A stretch of DNA of 64,000 nucleotides, from contig CM065304.1 in the NCBI GenBank assembly GCA_033032175.1, positions 11,656,001 through 11,720,000 on the forward strand, written 5' to 3'. The position numbers were made by a program, and so were the translations under genes. The stretch's first letter is position 1, and the number at the start of each line of letters is the position of its first letter. Of this stretch, positions 1-11,100 are shown in pieces. Origin of the DNA: Saturnia japonica. Taxonomy: Eukaryota; Arthropoda; Insecta; Lepidoptera; Saturniidae. The notes beneath the pieces were generated by a model. That model was not told the origin of the DNA, ran no database searches, and saw nothing but the letters and a program-made list of their open reading frames with translations.

Positions 1-54
1 TGTCTTGAGTCTTCTTTCTTGAATAGCGTTTGGCACTCTGTGTGCCGGTAAGCC

Positions 55-185
55 TTTTTTTAGATCTGACTACACTGTTAGCCTTAGGGGGCCTGAAGCC
101 GCTGCGGCTTTTACAGCTTCACCGGACTTGGGTACCGGTTGGACGCAACAGCCCCATATTTATACCGGTGTTGGAGCGGGACGGA
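55..185 (+). repeat. R1-like 5' cassette, copy A (fragment)
   Basis: A poly-T run leads into 'agatctgactacactgtta', then a GC-rich stretch ending 'cagcttcaccggacttgg' near 137. The same block recurs at about 15029, 33312, 43174 and 55617, always on the + strand. At 15029 it leads into gag-like coding sequence of an R1-clade LINE, so this is read as a fragment of that element's 5' region. A 63-codon open frame across it is incidental. Confidence 0.7.
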
Positions 186-1226
186 ACGATGGCGTCTATT
201 ACTTACTCTACTCTACTCTAACATTTCCTAGTAACACGGCTTACGGCGTGGCGCGTTGCGACTATATTGTTAATATTATTATTACATACAATTTCAAATA
301 ATTAGCTAATATCTCATAAGATTCTTATTGGAATGTTACAAAACCTACTCAAATCTATTAAGAACATTAATATCTACCTAAATACACAGAATATAAAATT
401 AAGGAATAGTAAACTTCGTAAATATTAAACTTTAAACATTACAACACAAAACAGCCTATAATCATCACGTTATGTATGAATTATAAACATTACAAGAAAG
501 TTAGAATTCATATATAAGCCTAACTATTCCTTTAAAATCACAAACATTACACATAACTGCTTTAAAACAAAGATTATCAATGAAATATATGTTCAGTACG
601 TTTCTAAGCTATTCTTACCTAATTATAAGCTTTATTATTACGTATTTACTATCTTTAAATACCTACACTTTAATACAGGAACAGTAAATCAACGATTGTT
701 CATATGTAAATGTTTATTCCTTAGGCCTAGCAACTTATACCTAGAACTAATTGTCCATGTTAACATTCATGTTGACATTCCTAAATCATCACGCCTAGCC
801 CTATGCGTCGCTAACAAAATATTATGGTTTGTAAAATGATGATGATAAAAGTTTACATAAAATGAAAAATGGCCAGTTTTGGTAATTTTATATTACAAAT
901 AAGTTGACCTCAGATTTATATGATAAATAATATTAAGATGGGGTTAGCTTAGGCTGGGTAATTGTGCCGCGTCGCAGCTTAGAATGGCAATTCATTCCGA
1001 AAAAAAAAAACGATTCGAATCGAACGTTGATGAATCGGTTCACAAAAAATCGTACTCTAAAAGATCGATCTCTCAAAATCGATATTTTTTTTCGATTCAC
1101 TTTTTGATTTGTACAACCAAGAAAAAATTCACTAATAAATAAAACTAAAAAGTAGACCACAACAATTGATCTTTTGTTATTTTTACCATACTAAAGCATC
1201 AGTTATAGAGAAACACATAAAGATAT

Positions 1227-1252
1227 ATATATATATATATATATAGAGAGAG
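1227..1252. repeat. (TA)n(GA)n microsatellite
   Basis: Alternating TA for about 20 bases runs straight into GAGAGAGGGAGA. It is a simple-sequence tract with no gene context. Confidence 0.9.
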
Positions 1253-4231
1253 GGAGAATTTATTACAGGTATAGTGAAAGAGAATTCATTTCTAAAATTT
1301 ATTATAATAAACTGTTGTCGTTATTCTGCTGTTGAGTAATTTGCTTTTATGAATCATATTTTGATTGGAATGACAGCATAATGAAATGAATAATCCATAC
1401 TAATACTATAAATGCGAAAGTAACTCTGTCTGTCCTGTCTGTTGCGTTTTCACGCTTAGACCGCTGAAACAATTTTGATGGTTTTTGGTAAAGACATTAA
1501 CTGGACATTGAGAAAGAACTACTTTTTTTCGCGAAAATAAATCTGAAATGGGGTATGAAAGTTCGTATGAAGAATTGATCGAACCAATTTTGATGAATTT
1601 TGGTATAGAGGCATTTTGGACCTTGGAGAAGGCCATAGGGTACCTTATGGCGCGAAGATAAAAATTGAAAAGGTCTAATAGGGGTTGAAAGTTTGTTAGA
1701 AGAACACAGTATTTCTCAATTTTGGGATATAAAAATTCATATTTATGCTTTTAGGAAGAAATAGCAGTGTTTCGCGTTTTTGAAAAATCATCCCGCAAGG
1801 CAGTACAATAAGGGATGATTTACTATACCATAAACATAGAGTGATAAACCTATCTATGATTTTCTTTTAGTTTGTTGTGTTCTGAGATCAGTCGGTGTAT
1901 ATGTAGTAATAAAGCGGCTTGGTAGGGATTGCGACCACCATGCACATGTTGTTTTGTTTTTTTGTTTGTAATGGATAAACTCAAAAACTAAGGGACCGAC
2001 TTTAAAAATTCTTTCACCAATATAAATCTACATTTTCAGCCAGTAACAAAGCAGATATTTTAATTTCAATAATTAATTTATTTCTCATACAAATGTCGAT
2101 AGTACATGATAATAGTTAGTTACATGGTAGTAGATGTTTATTTCTACACAAAGTATAAAAAATTGCCTAAAATATGCTTTCTTCGCGTGCGCTGCAAAAA
2201 CTATTGGTATTACATAAAAATACTATATATATTGAATGTGTCTTACTAATGTGAACAAAAAATTTGCAAGACAATATATTTCATTATTATAGTTTTGTTA
2301 CAATAAACGTTTTTTGTTCAAATTAGTCAACTAAAACACGGATGGAGAATAAAAAATGTTTATGTCCGTATCGTCATTTGTATTTATGAATCGTTATCCA
2401 AAACATTTATATTGTTTACGTAAGGGTAAATTACTTTTTAAATTATTCAAATCAGTACATCCGTTTTAAAGTTATAATGAGTAAGTATAACAAAATAAAA
2501 ATTGTTGCAATATTGCAAACCGATCGCGTTCTATGGAACAATGCATGTATGTTAGCTAGATAAACAGAAATGCTACTATCTACACTAATATTACAAAGTG
2601 TATTAATAAAAAAATAGTTTAGATATGTTTGTAATAATTGATAAACTCAAATAATGGGTAAACACAAAAACTACTGAACCATTCTCAGACATTCTTTTTC
2701 AAAGCTACATTATTTATAAGCGAACAAACATTAGTTGTATTTTTTATTTTCAAAACAATCAGAAACCTATATGAAAATTGCGGTAATTTATCCCAAAGTA
2801 TTTGTATTTGTATTAATTTGTTAAAGTAGAAGTAATTTTAAGTGCGCTGCGAAATGTAATGACATTCGTATCAAGTTATCCTTTTCCAAGTAGATACTTT
2901 CAAAATAAAGGTTCATGTATGTTTTTAGAACTGAATTCGATGCAAGATCTAGACTGTATATCATTACGCTGTTCTGTAGGCGTTAAGCAGTCTTATAAAT
3001 AAAATATTATGTTTTTGTGTTAATGTCCCAGGCGTTTGTGCGTAGTTCGTCCAACTGAGTTGAAACTTTATAAGTCCAGTTGTAGTTGTCTCCCGCGTAT
3101 AGATTTCTAGAATAGTACGATCATCGATCAACGTATAAATTGGTGATGCGCATGTCATAAAAGTTGTATTATTAGATGGTAAGTAAATTTTTAACACAAA
3201 CAGCTGTTGAGAATGTTGTTATTAAATCGCTTTTATTACTAAAATGGTTTATATTTTGTAGATCTTTTATGGTACAACTATAAAGTGATACTTTATTTTC
3301 AACAATGTTGAACCGTTTGGACAATGCACGCCGACAAAGCAGCCAAGCAGCATTTAAATTACCGTAACTAAATTTATTGGGATTTCTATAAAATATATAC
3401 ATTTATAGTGTGGTAGACTTTTATGTAAATACTTTATCGTTAAACAATATTGTAATACACTATTTTCAATTATTGCAAACCGTTTGATCAGCGCATGCGG
3501 ATAAAGCGGTCAAACAACATATATTATACTAAAATATTTTGTTATTTTGATTTCAGTAAAATTTACACTTAAAAGTACTATCATAAACTGTTTTGTGTTT
3601 TAGCGCAGAACAATGTCGTAGTTATTATTTTCTATGTGAATAATTTTTTGATTAACCCTCAAGCCGTTTCTGAGTTAAATCCGGACATAAAAAACAGACA
3701 GCTGTAAGTGGAAGCCCTCCCGAACTGCTTTTATCCGCGTGCGTGTAAATACAATGTTATACAAAAATATTGGTCCTTAGTGTATTTAAAAAAAGTCCGC
3801 GATAGCAAATGCCTATATATATTATACTTATACATAAACCACAACAGGGTATTATGCGATGTTTTTTTGTTGAACTTTAAAACTTGATTTATGAGCATTT
3901 TTTTACGCATAGCATATTAATACTTATGAACAAAAGTTACTTCACTATAAAGACAATGTTATGAAGTTTTATTTTGCCATGTACAGCATGTTATTTGGGC
4001 ACAGCTTAGGAGATAATAAAATTGTACTTGCGGGAAGTGAAAACAATAATATGTAGGGCAGTCACAGGTGTGTTGGCGCGATGTTTGTCGAATAGAAACA
4101 CGGGTGAAACCGTGGGGCACAGCTAGTTTTGTATAAATTCCATTGAAACACCAGCAAATTATTCATTTACACTGTCTTAGCGGTAACACTACTTGTAAAT
4201 TCAACGAATAGTTCTGTGTTATTAATATTAT

Positions 4232-4516
4232 TTGCAATGGAGGAAAGAAATTCATTTATTGTTATTATTCCTTGTTTCATCTTCGGATTCTATGCTAAGT
4301 AGCATTCGTCGGAAGATAAACAAGAAAGTGAAGAAGTTTTTATTCAGCGAAATCGAAGAATTGCTTGTTTCTGATGAGCATGAAATCGAATTCTTTGATA
4401 TCTCCACTGTTCCCGAAGTAGATTCTGACTGTAGTACTAGTGATGACGAGTCGGATGATAATGTTGACGAAAGCGTGACTGAAACTTATCTTATTTTATT
4501 TATTTATTTGAATTAG
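4232..4516 (+). CDS. Unrecognised acidic ORF, possibly a transposase relic
   Basis: A 94-codon open frame with a basic patch (IRRKINKKVKK) followed by an acidic, Ser/Asp-rich stretch ending SDDESDDNVDES. Acidic N-termini of this type are seen in piggyBac-like transposases, but no catalytic domain follows: the frame ends in low-complexity sequence and stops. Another frame from 4237 opens MEERNSF and stops after 21 codons, which would fit a frame-shifted relic. No function is assigned and it may not be coding at all. Confidence 0.2.
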   Translation: MQWRKEIHLLLLFLVSSSDSMLSSIRRKINKKVKKFLFSEIEELLVSDEHEIEFFDISTVPEVDSDCSTSDDESDDNVDESVTETYLILFIYLN

Positions 4517-5395
4517 ATTTTTTTATTTCAATCTATGAAATTGTAAATTAATATTGTATATGTAGTTCTACAATGTGCCGAATTAGGAAAGAGAAAAAAA
4601 TAAATCTGCCACCTAAATCTATATTTTTATTTATACCTCAAAAAGTGTCACAAATATCCCGGCCATGGTATTATTCATTGGTTGGGTAACAAACGTAGGT
4701 GCACGTGTTTTATGACCATTCCTGTGGTTATTTAAGTTAACAACGTGTTTTGTTAGGCTGTCTGAGTAAGTTTTGGTAAATTATAGTTTATGACCGCTTA
4801 TTTTTAATTTTTAGTGGGTGGCTAGTATAAACATCTACAAATATTAACTTCGACCAGTTTTTTTGAAAATATTTTATATATTTTTATTTATATATCAAAA
4901 CCTGCACAAAATGGCACCATGTGTCTTTGGAGAAAATATGTTATATAATGATTAGATACTTGGATAAAAATTTTAGAACGAAAAGCGGCCAGACATACGA
5001 AATATTCATATTTATAGGTAGCCTCCCATACATTAAAAACGGTTTTTCTCGACTTAATCCAAAACTATGAGTCCAATCAAAAAACTCATTTCACCCATAT
5101 GTGTTGGCAATTAATATAGCAATCGAATGGTGCATTAAGTTTTGTGAAATGACGACTTTGTATTTTTAAGTCGCCTATGTCAAACCGATTGTATGGGAAC
5201 GATCTACCGTGCGGCGGCTGTCGGGAATCCGGGGCTAAGGAGAGACAGTCTGGTACAACCCCGACTGTCTCCCAGACGGCCCAACCAGTGCAATGGGAAG
5301 ACGGGCTCCCGACCCTCCTCCCCTTGGTTTAGCTAGGGTGAATGAAGGAGCCGTAAACACTCCTTAACTAACACCCAACGTCTATGCCACCCCCT

Positions 5396-5974
5396 CTATG
5401 GAGGTGGTTCTGTTGGCGGTGCCCTTCCTATCTTTTCAGGGCGCCTACATTGGGCGCCCCCCATGTAGTGCCCCGCCGGTCTTCTTGCGTCGGCACACAA
5501 GGCGCAGTGCAGCTTTTCAGCTGTACACACTTGCGCCTTGTGGCCAGGCTCTTCGCATCGGAAGCACAATGCTCCCCAAACAACCGCTGTCGATGGGCAG
5601 AGTGGGTGCGTGTGGCCCACCTCCATGAAGCGGAAAAACCGCATGCACCCACTCTCGAGGAGGCGCACACGAGCCGCACTCCACCCGACCAGGAGGCGAC
5701 CCGCCTCCACTAACACCACTAACACCTCGGCGGCGGCTACGGGTGGCGCAAGATGGACCGCGCCACTGCCCATGCCATAGGTATCAATAGAGCCAGCCCT
5801 GATGAGAGCCTTCGGCCTATCGGAGTTCCTTGTCCAATTGTCCAGCGAAGGATTCCTTGCAATCCGCACAATGGGCTTATCAGTGTCCAGTCTTTTAACC
5901 GAGATCGTCATTTTACGCACAGAATCAGTTGTCCTTGTGCTTGCCAAACTCGTGGGTTTATCAGAGTTGCGCAA
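5396..5974 (-). pseudogene. LINE ORF1 (gag-like) C-terminal part with CCHC zinc knuckles
   Basis: A 192-codon open frame. The C-terminal part has CFRCEEPGHKAQVC, a CX2CX4HX4C zinc knuckle, followed by the second cysteine-rich segment LHCALCADARRPAGHYMGGAQC. This arrangement is typical of ORF1 proteins of R1-clade LINEs, which coat the element's RNA. It is similar to the copy at 15697-15880 (CYRCGGPGHAAAEC). The N-terminal half shows no recognisable domain and may be read-through of non-coding sequence. Confidence 0.75.
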
Positions 5975-6599
5975 ATTTTTAACCCCCCAGAGAAAGCGGG
6001 GCAGCCCGAGCTATGCTCGGGGAGGGATTCTCCCTTTCGGGGACCCTCCTGGGGTAGTTTACTTTTAAACTTTGCGGTATCCATCATCAATGCTATTAAC
6101 GTCAGTTCGCAGTACACCTGCCGTGATCAGTATAAAACAACCGATCCCCCCAGCCGCTACTCGGTACTGGGCCCTTGAGACTCAAAATGAGTCCTTATCG
6201 GCCCCAGCCCGGTATTGGGTGCGCTGCTCACACCCCACCAGGAGCTTTTAACGGCCCTCCAGCCAGCGTTCCTCCACAGACCCCTCTGAAAAGCAGAGGC
6301 GTACTTGGAGGAGCATGTCAGATGTTAGCCGCTGACCAATTTGGTCGACGTTGCCCGGGGTGCACCACGAGGAGGTTTCTGACATCGCACCCCACAATTA
6401 TCAAGCTTTTTTTTTTTAACGTGGAGAAACCCGTCTTTGGTACACACCCGCCCGGGGCGACGAGTGGTTATGTGAGACTCCTACTCACTAAAACTCCAAG
6501 GTGTACCATCTGCCGCCACAATGGGGCGACGCGGGACCTGCGGTGGCATACAACCGCGTCGCCCCGGCGGCCGGCCTGGCTAGACCGGGCCCCGGCCTA

Positions 6600-7328
6600 A
6601 GTAGGAGACAGCTCAGTACATGCCTCTCGCCATACTCGGCAGCGAGAGGTCCCCTCCAACAACTAAGGTCAGAGTGCGGCGCTGTTCCCCCCACGCAGCA
6701 CATTCAGCAAGAGTGAGCTGCGCCGTATCCTCTGCAGCCCCGCACTCATGGCACGCAGTGGTGGGCTTCTTCCTGGCAATTTTGTGCAGGAACCATCCGA
6801 AGCAACCGTATCCGGATAGCACCTGCACGAGCCTGAACGTCAGGGAGCCCTGCTCCCTGTTGCACCACTCCCGGAGGACCGGGCGGACGGCATCTATGGT
6901 ATAACGTCAATAGCGCGTGTCCACGAGGTCCTCCTCCCACCTCCTAAAAACGCCTTCGCGGACCTCCCGCCTAACTTGGTCCACTTCTGTGGAAGCTGGA
7001 AGCTCCCCTAACTCGGCGAGCACACAGGCCGACCCCGCGGACACCGATCGGTATCCGCGAATTACTCTGAGCGCCACAACACGCTGCGCAGCTCGCAGCA
7101 CGCGTCGGTTCGTGGCGCTGAGAGCATCCACCCAGATCGGTGCCCCGTAGACCGCCATGCTCCGCACAACCCCTGCAAACAAACGGCGACAGCTCGCGCT
7201 CGACTTCCCGTGTTCGGGAGACGCCGACCGAGAGCCGCCCGCGCCGCTCCCACTATCCGCTGTCCGAGCCCCTTAAAGTAGGGCTCGAACCGCCAACGCC
7301 CGTCCAGGATGAGGCCCAGATATTTCAT
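6600..7328 (-). pseudogene. LINE ORF2 C-terminal region (post-RT domain and zinc motif), frame-shifted
   Basis: Three overlapping minus-strand frames together read the C-terminus of an R1-clade ORF2. 7328 down begins MKYLGLILDGRWRF, the segment just after the RT palm and thumb. 7182-6907 holds SMAVYGAPIWVDALSATNRR. 6828-6613 holds the C-terminal zinc motif CHECGAAEDTAQLTLAEC. Each step needs a frame change, so the copy is broken. The equivalent residues in the + strand copy are at 17617-18239. Confidence 0.8.
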
Positions 7329-7400
7329 CTGGGCCCCAACCCGGACGCTAACACCCTCTACATATATATGAGCCCCGGGAGTGCTACGCGAAGCACTCAG

Positions 7401-7909
7401 TAGAAACTAACCCTAACTAATTCATTAAGAAATGAAGCAACGAAGCGAGCTAGTTGTTATCTTTATCGTGCGAGGACAATAGTGACAGGTTAATGGGTGT
7501 CATTAGAGGGTATTGGAGATATATGATTCAGAAAGCTATCTCTGAAGCTGTAAGAGATAAAAGAAAACGGATGATGGAAATCGATCGGGATGGTTGAAAA
7601 CCCCCATTTTGACATCAAACTTTTTTCTATTTTTAGTCAGGTTTTCTCTTCATACGCCTCATGATCACTATACACAAGTCGTGAATTTGCGACAAAAAAA
7701 GGCGTGAGCCACAATCGGTGAATTCCTACTACTGACTTTCACTGGCAGATAGGTGATGCTATAAGGAGCAACTTAGGCTACTTTTATATTGGAAAAAGAA
7801 TTAGGGTTCCGCGTAAATAAAAATCAGTTCGAATAAACGATGACTTTAATTAATATATCGTTTTTAAGGCAATGAACAAACATAATAGCCTAACCTATAA
7901 TTGTTACAG
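7401..7909. other. Non-coding gap before the first visible P450 exon
   Basis: No coding exon recognised. About 7715-7830 is a dispersed repeat ('tttcactggcagatagg...ggctactttta') also present inverted near 23700-23880 and direct near 62650-62780. The polypyrimidine tract and acceptor of the following exon end at 7909. Confidence 0.6.
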
Positions 7910-8164
7910 GTCCCAGATGGTTTCCATTTATAGGATGCAGCAACGTAGTAAATCGTATGTCAAAACAATATGGCTCACAATGGAGAGGTCTGTTAGAATT
8001 GTCAAAGGAATATTCAACACAAGTTCTCGGTTTGAAGCTTGGAAAAGAATTAGTTGTTGTCGTCTATGGCGAGAAGAACGTACGCCAAATATTCACTGAT
8101 AAGGCATTTGACGGTCGGCCAAAAACCTTTTTTCTCAAATTAAGATGTCTCGGTAAAAGATTGG
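7910..8164 (+). CDS. P450 exon 2 (N-terminal catalytic domain)
   Basis: Acceptor ttgttacag, donor GTAAGA. It opens by completing a codon that would be Gly, giving GPRWFPFIGCS, the usual segment after the membrane anchor. It continues through the first beta sheet (VLGLKLGKELVVVVYG) to the B-helix region (VRQIFTDKAFDGRP). The donor leaves one G, which joins GA of the next exon to make Gly. Confidence 0.92.
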
Positions 8165-11100
8165 GTAAGATAATTATCACATCAATTTTTTCTTATTTTA
8201 TTTTATCAGTAAATTAACATTATGACGCTCAATTAATTATTATTATTGTGATTAATTTTAAATAATTTATATTTTACTTATGATAAACTTGAAACCTTAA
8301 ATACTTTTTTGGAACGAAGTTCCATAATGCGGCTTGCGTTTGGAGTTGAATTGCAGAAATCGTCACGTAAGGCAATAAGCGTTAAACCCCTCCTGTGCAT
8401 CCATTTCAGACGAATCGAACCGAATTATTATTTAATCACAACTCTTTATCAAAGTGGGTTGTTTTTTTTTTGTGATGAACAGCTCGAATTGAGAAATGTT
8501 TTTATTTGAGATACTTTTTGATATAAAATTTATACAATTTAATATATTTTTGAAGAAGATATATTAACAATTCTTCATTTACTTTAAACAATACCTATTT
8601 AATATACCTAGAACAGTTCAAAAAGCAGCGTGATCACTTGTCTTTTTCAATATTCTATCAAAAATTTAGCTCATGTCTACTAAATCTACTAACATCCGAT
8701 TATAAATACTACTATGTTTTAACCGCACATTAACAACAGTTTAATAGATAAATTTCATATAACTTATTCTGATTTTAATTATGTTAAGCAACCAAAACAA
8801 GCACCTAAGTATTTATCTAAGTATTGTTATCATAATTTTAATATTTTTTTAATAATGTTGAATATAATAATAATATTGCCAATTTATAGTTAGGCATTTC
8901 CTCCTATACTTAAATATACTAAGTTCTAGTTAGGTGTTTTCACCTAATAAAATTTCAATCTGATTGGCCTAAATAAAACGCGTCGGCGCGCATCCGCTTC
9001 CCCGCGTCTATTTGAGGCGCGCCGAGTTAAATCGAAGCGCATCGGAGAAGAAATTCATCTGCCGGGCAATTCAATTCGACTCGTTGAGGCTAGTGGACGC
9101 GAGCCCTTATACTCTAACTAAAAGCAATTTGAAAACGTTTCAAATTTTGTTATCAATATTTTGAAACAAAAGGGATAGGATATTACACCGTAAGGCGTAA
9201 ACTCTTTTGTCACAATGGATAAAAGTTTCTTCTCCCTCACGCCGATATCAAGTCCAAAGGGAACTGAGGGCAATTGCCCACCATTCACGATGTCATGTAA
9301 AGATCGTCAATGCCGTATCTATTAATAAAATATCATTGGCCCCAGGTAAATATTTATCATAATACATTAAGAAACGCTGTTATGTGATTTAAATAAATGA
9401 ACCACATCTAATGGTAATTAGATAAATGACTTTTTATTTATTTGTTCATGACATATTTTCAGGAATAACATCAACTGATGGTCCTCTGTGGCAAGAACAC
9501 AGAAATTTCACAGTAAAACTATTACGCAATGTTGGCTTTGGCAAAACACCAATGGAACGAGAAATTCAAAAAGAAATGTTTAAATTAGTAAATTATATAG
9601 AGAACAACAATAGTAAACCAATTGCACCTAAAAGTATGATATCGAAGGCTGTTATGAATATTCTGTGGAAATATGTTGCAGGTCAGTACACTAAACTAAT
9701 ATGTTTTAATTAGATCTAACGAGAAAAATAATAAAACACCATAAAACTAAGTCACTGGTTCTGCCCGTTTACGGCATATCGTTTTTTTTATGTAGAGAAT
9801 AAACAGGAAAAAATCAAAAGAATAATAAGTTTTAGATTTCAAAGTACCCATTTAAAAAACTTAATTATAAATTAAACAAAACAGGCAATCGATTTACCAT
9901 AACATGAGATTTTAAATATGCATATAATTTGACAGCGATATTCTTTTCATATCTACAAATAGAAAACAATAGTTAAAATCTACGAATATACCTAATTATC
10001 ATAACTGGATTCATTGCTCGCATACTTGTTCAAATTTTAAGTGTCAAATATTATGCCCCAAAGATATGTTATAATTTTTTTTAACAAGTTTTAATTATAA
10101 TTATATTTCGATATAATTTTAAAAGCTTGTAACGAGCAAGAAATTTATTTTAATTTTAAATCCCCCTTTCTCACTTTCTATTTGCGCTACAAGCTTTTAA
10201 ACTATTGAAATATTGAATAAAAGTTTGTTTTTAATAAAAACGTTTTTTAGTATACTTATCAGCAAACCCTTTCATTTGATATCCTTATCATGGGGGTACT
10301 AAAAGAATAATTAATCCGCCATTTTTCAAAATCTGCCTTAATGGATTTAGAATAACGTCACTTAACTAACCGTGGATTGTCATCCAAACTAAATATGCAT
10401 GTAAAATTTATTTTCAATGGGTTTTAAAATACAGTTGCAAGGTTTGACCCACACTAACAAAGTCAGTTAAATAAAAGCTTATAAAATATTATATAATATA
10501 AATTAATGTTATAAAAATAACAACATAAATATTTATTTTCTTTCCACCAAAAAAAACTCTCTAATTAAAGATTGCTATATTTTATGTATCTACTAACGTT
10601 TCGTGTACCTACCTAAACTTAAAGATCTTGCTTAACCAAGACAAGGCAATTTTTAACAAAAATGAAAACCAATTACTGATTATTTTTCAGCCGATTATTG
10701 TAACCATTTTGAAGAAGAACACTACCACACTTCGGTTTCATGCCTTTGACTTTGTTACTTTATGCTTATTATGAACAAAAATTGTGATTTTGTTTAACTT
10801 GAAATAAAAATTAAATGATTTCTTTAAAGCTTGTGTCGTGAAATGTCATGTAATTGTAATTAAGCTTCAAGCATATAAGTTTTTTAAAGTTATTTTAAGT
10901 ACGTACTGCATGCGCCTTTGATCAGTGGCAATATTATTTTCAACTTTTTCATTATATAGTCTACTAGCGGAGTGCCCGCGGCTCCGCACGAGTTTATAGT
11001 TTGGCAGTATTTATTTACATCCCGTAACTTTATTTTTACCCATATTCTTGACAATTCATATGCCGTATCAATTGAGGAATGGCATGTATTTCCCGTGTAC

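Larger units (their letters stand above)
231..5160. other. Upstream non-coding DNA, repeat-rich
   Basis: AT-rich sequence with no convincing conserved coding exon. It holds a (TA)n(GA)n microsatellite near 1227-1252. A dispersed lepidopteran-type repeat at about 1395-1760 ('aatgcgaaagtaactctgtc') is related to the inverted copy near 11600-11775. Degenerate repeats lie near 1960-2060 and 2590-2780. The end of a 'gtggggcacagctag' family repeat is at about 4085-4130, inverted relative to copies at 36729 and 51550. The missing first exon of the P450 could lie here or further upstream; none was recognised. Confidence 0.6.
5164..7400 (-). mobile_element. R1-clade non-LTR retrotransposon, rearranged copy
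   Basis: A GC-rich block of 2.2 kb in AT-rich DNA. On the minus strand it reads first the C-terminal part of the reverse-transcriptase ORF (7328 down to about 6600), then a non-coding stretch, then a gag-like ORF with zinc knuckles (5974 down to 5396). The RT part is very similar to the + strand copy at 17617-18239, so both belong to one family. The order RT-end then gag is not that of a single intact element. It implies a head-to-tail pair with deletions, or a rearrangement. The endonuclease and RT catalytic core are absent. Together with the 15-18 kb copy it forms inverted repeats around P450 exons 2-4. Confidence 0.85.
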
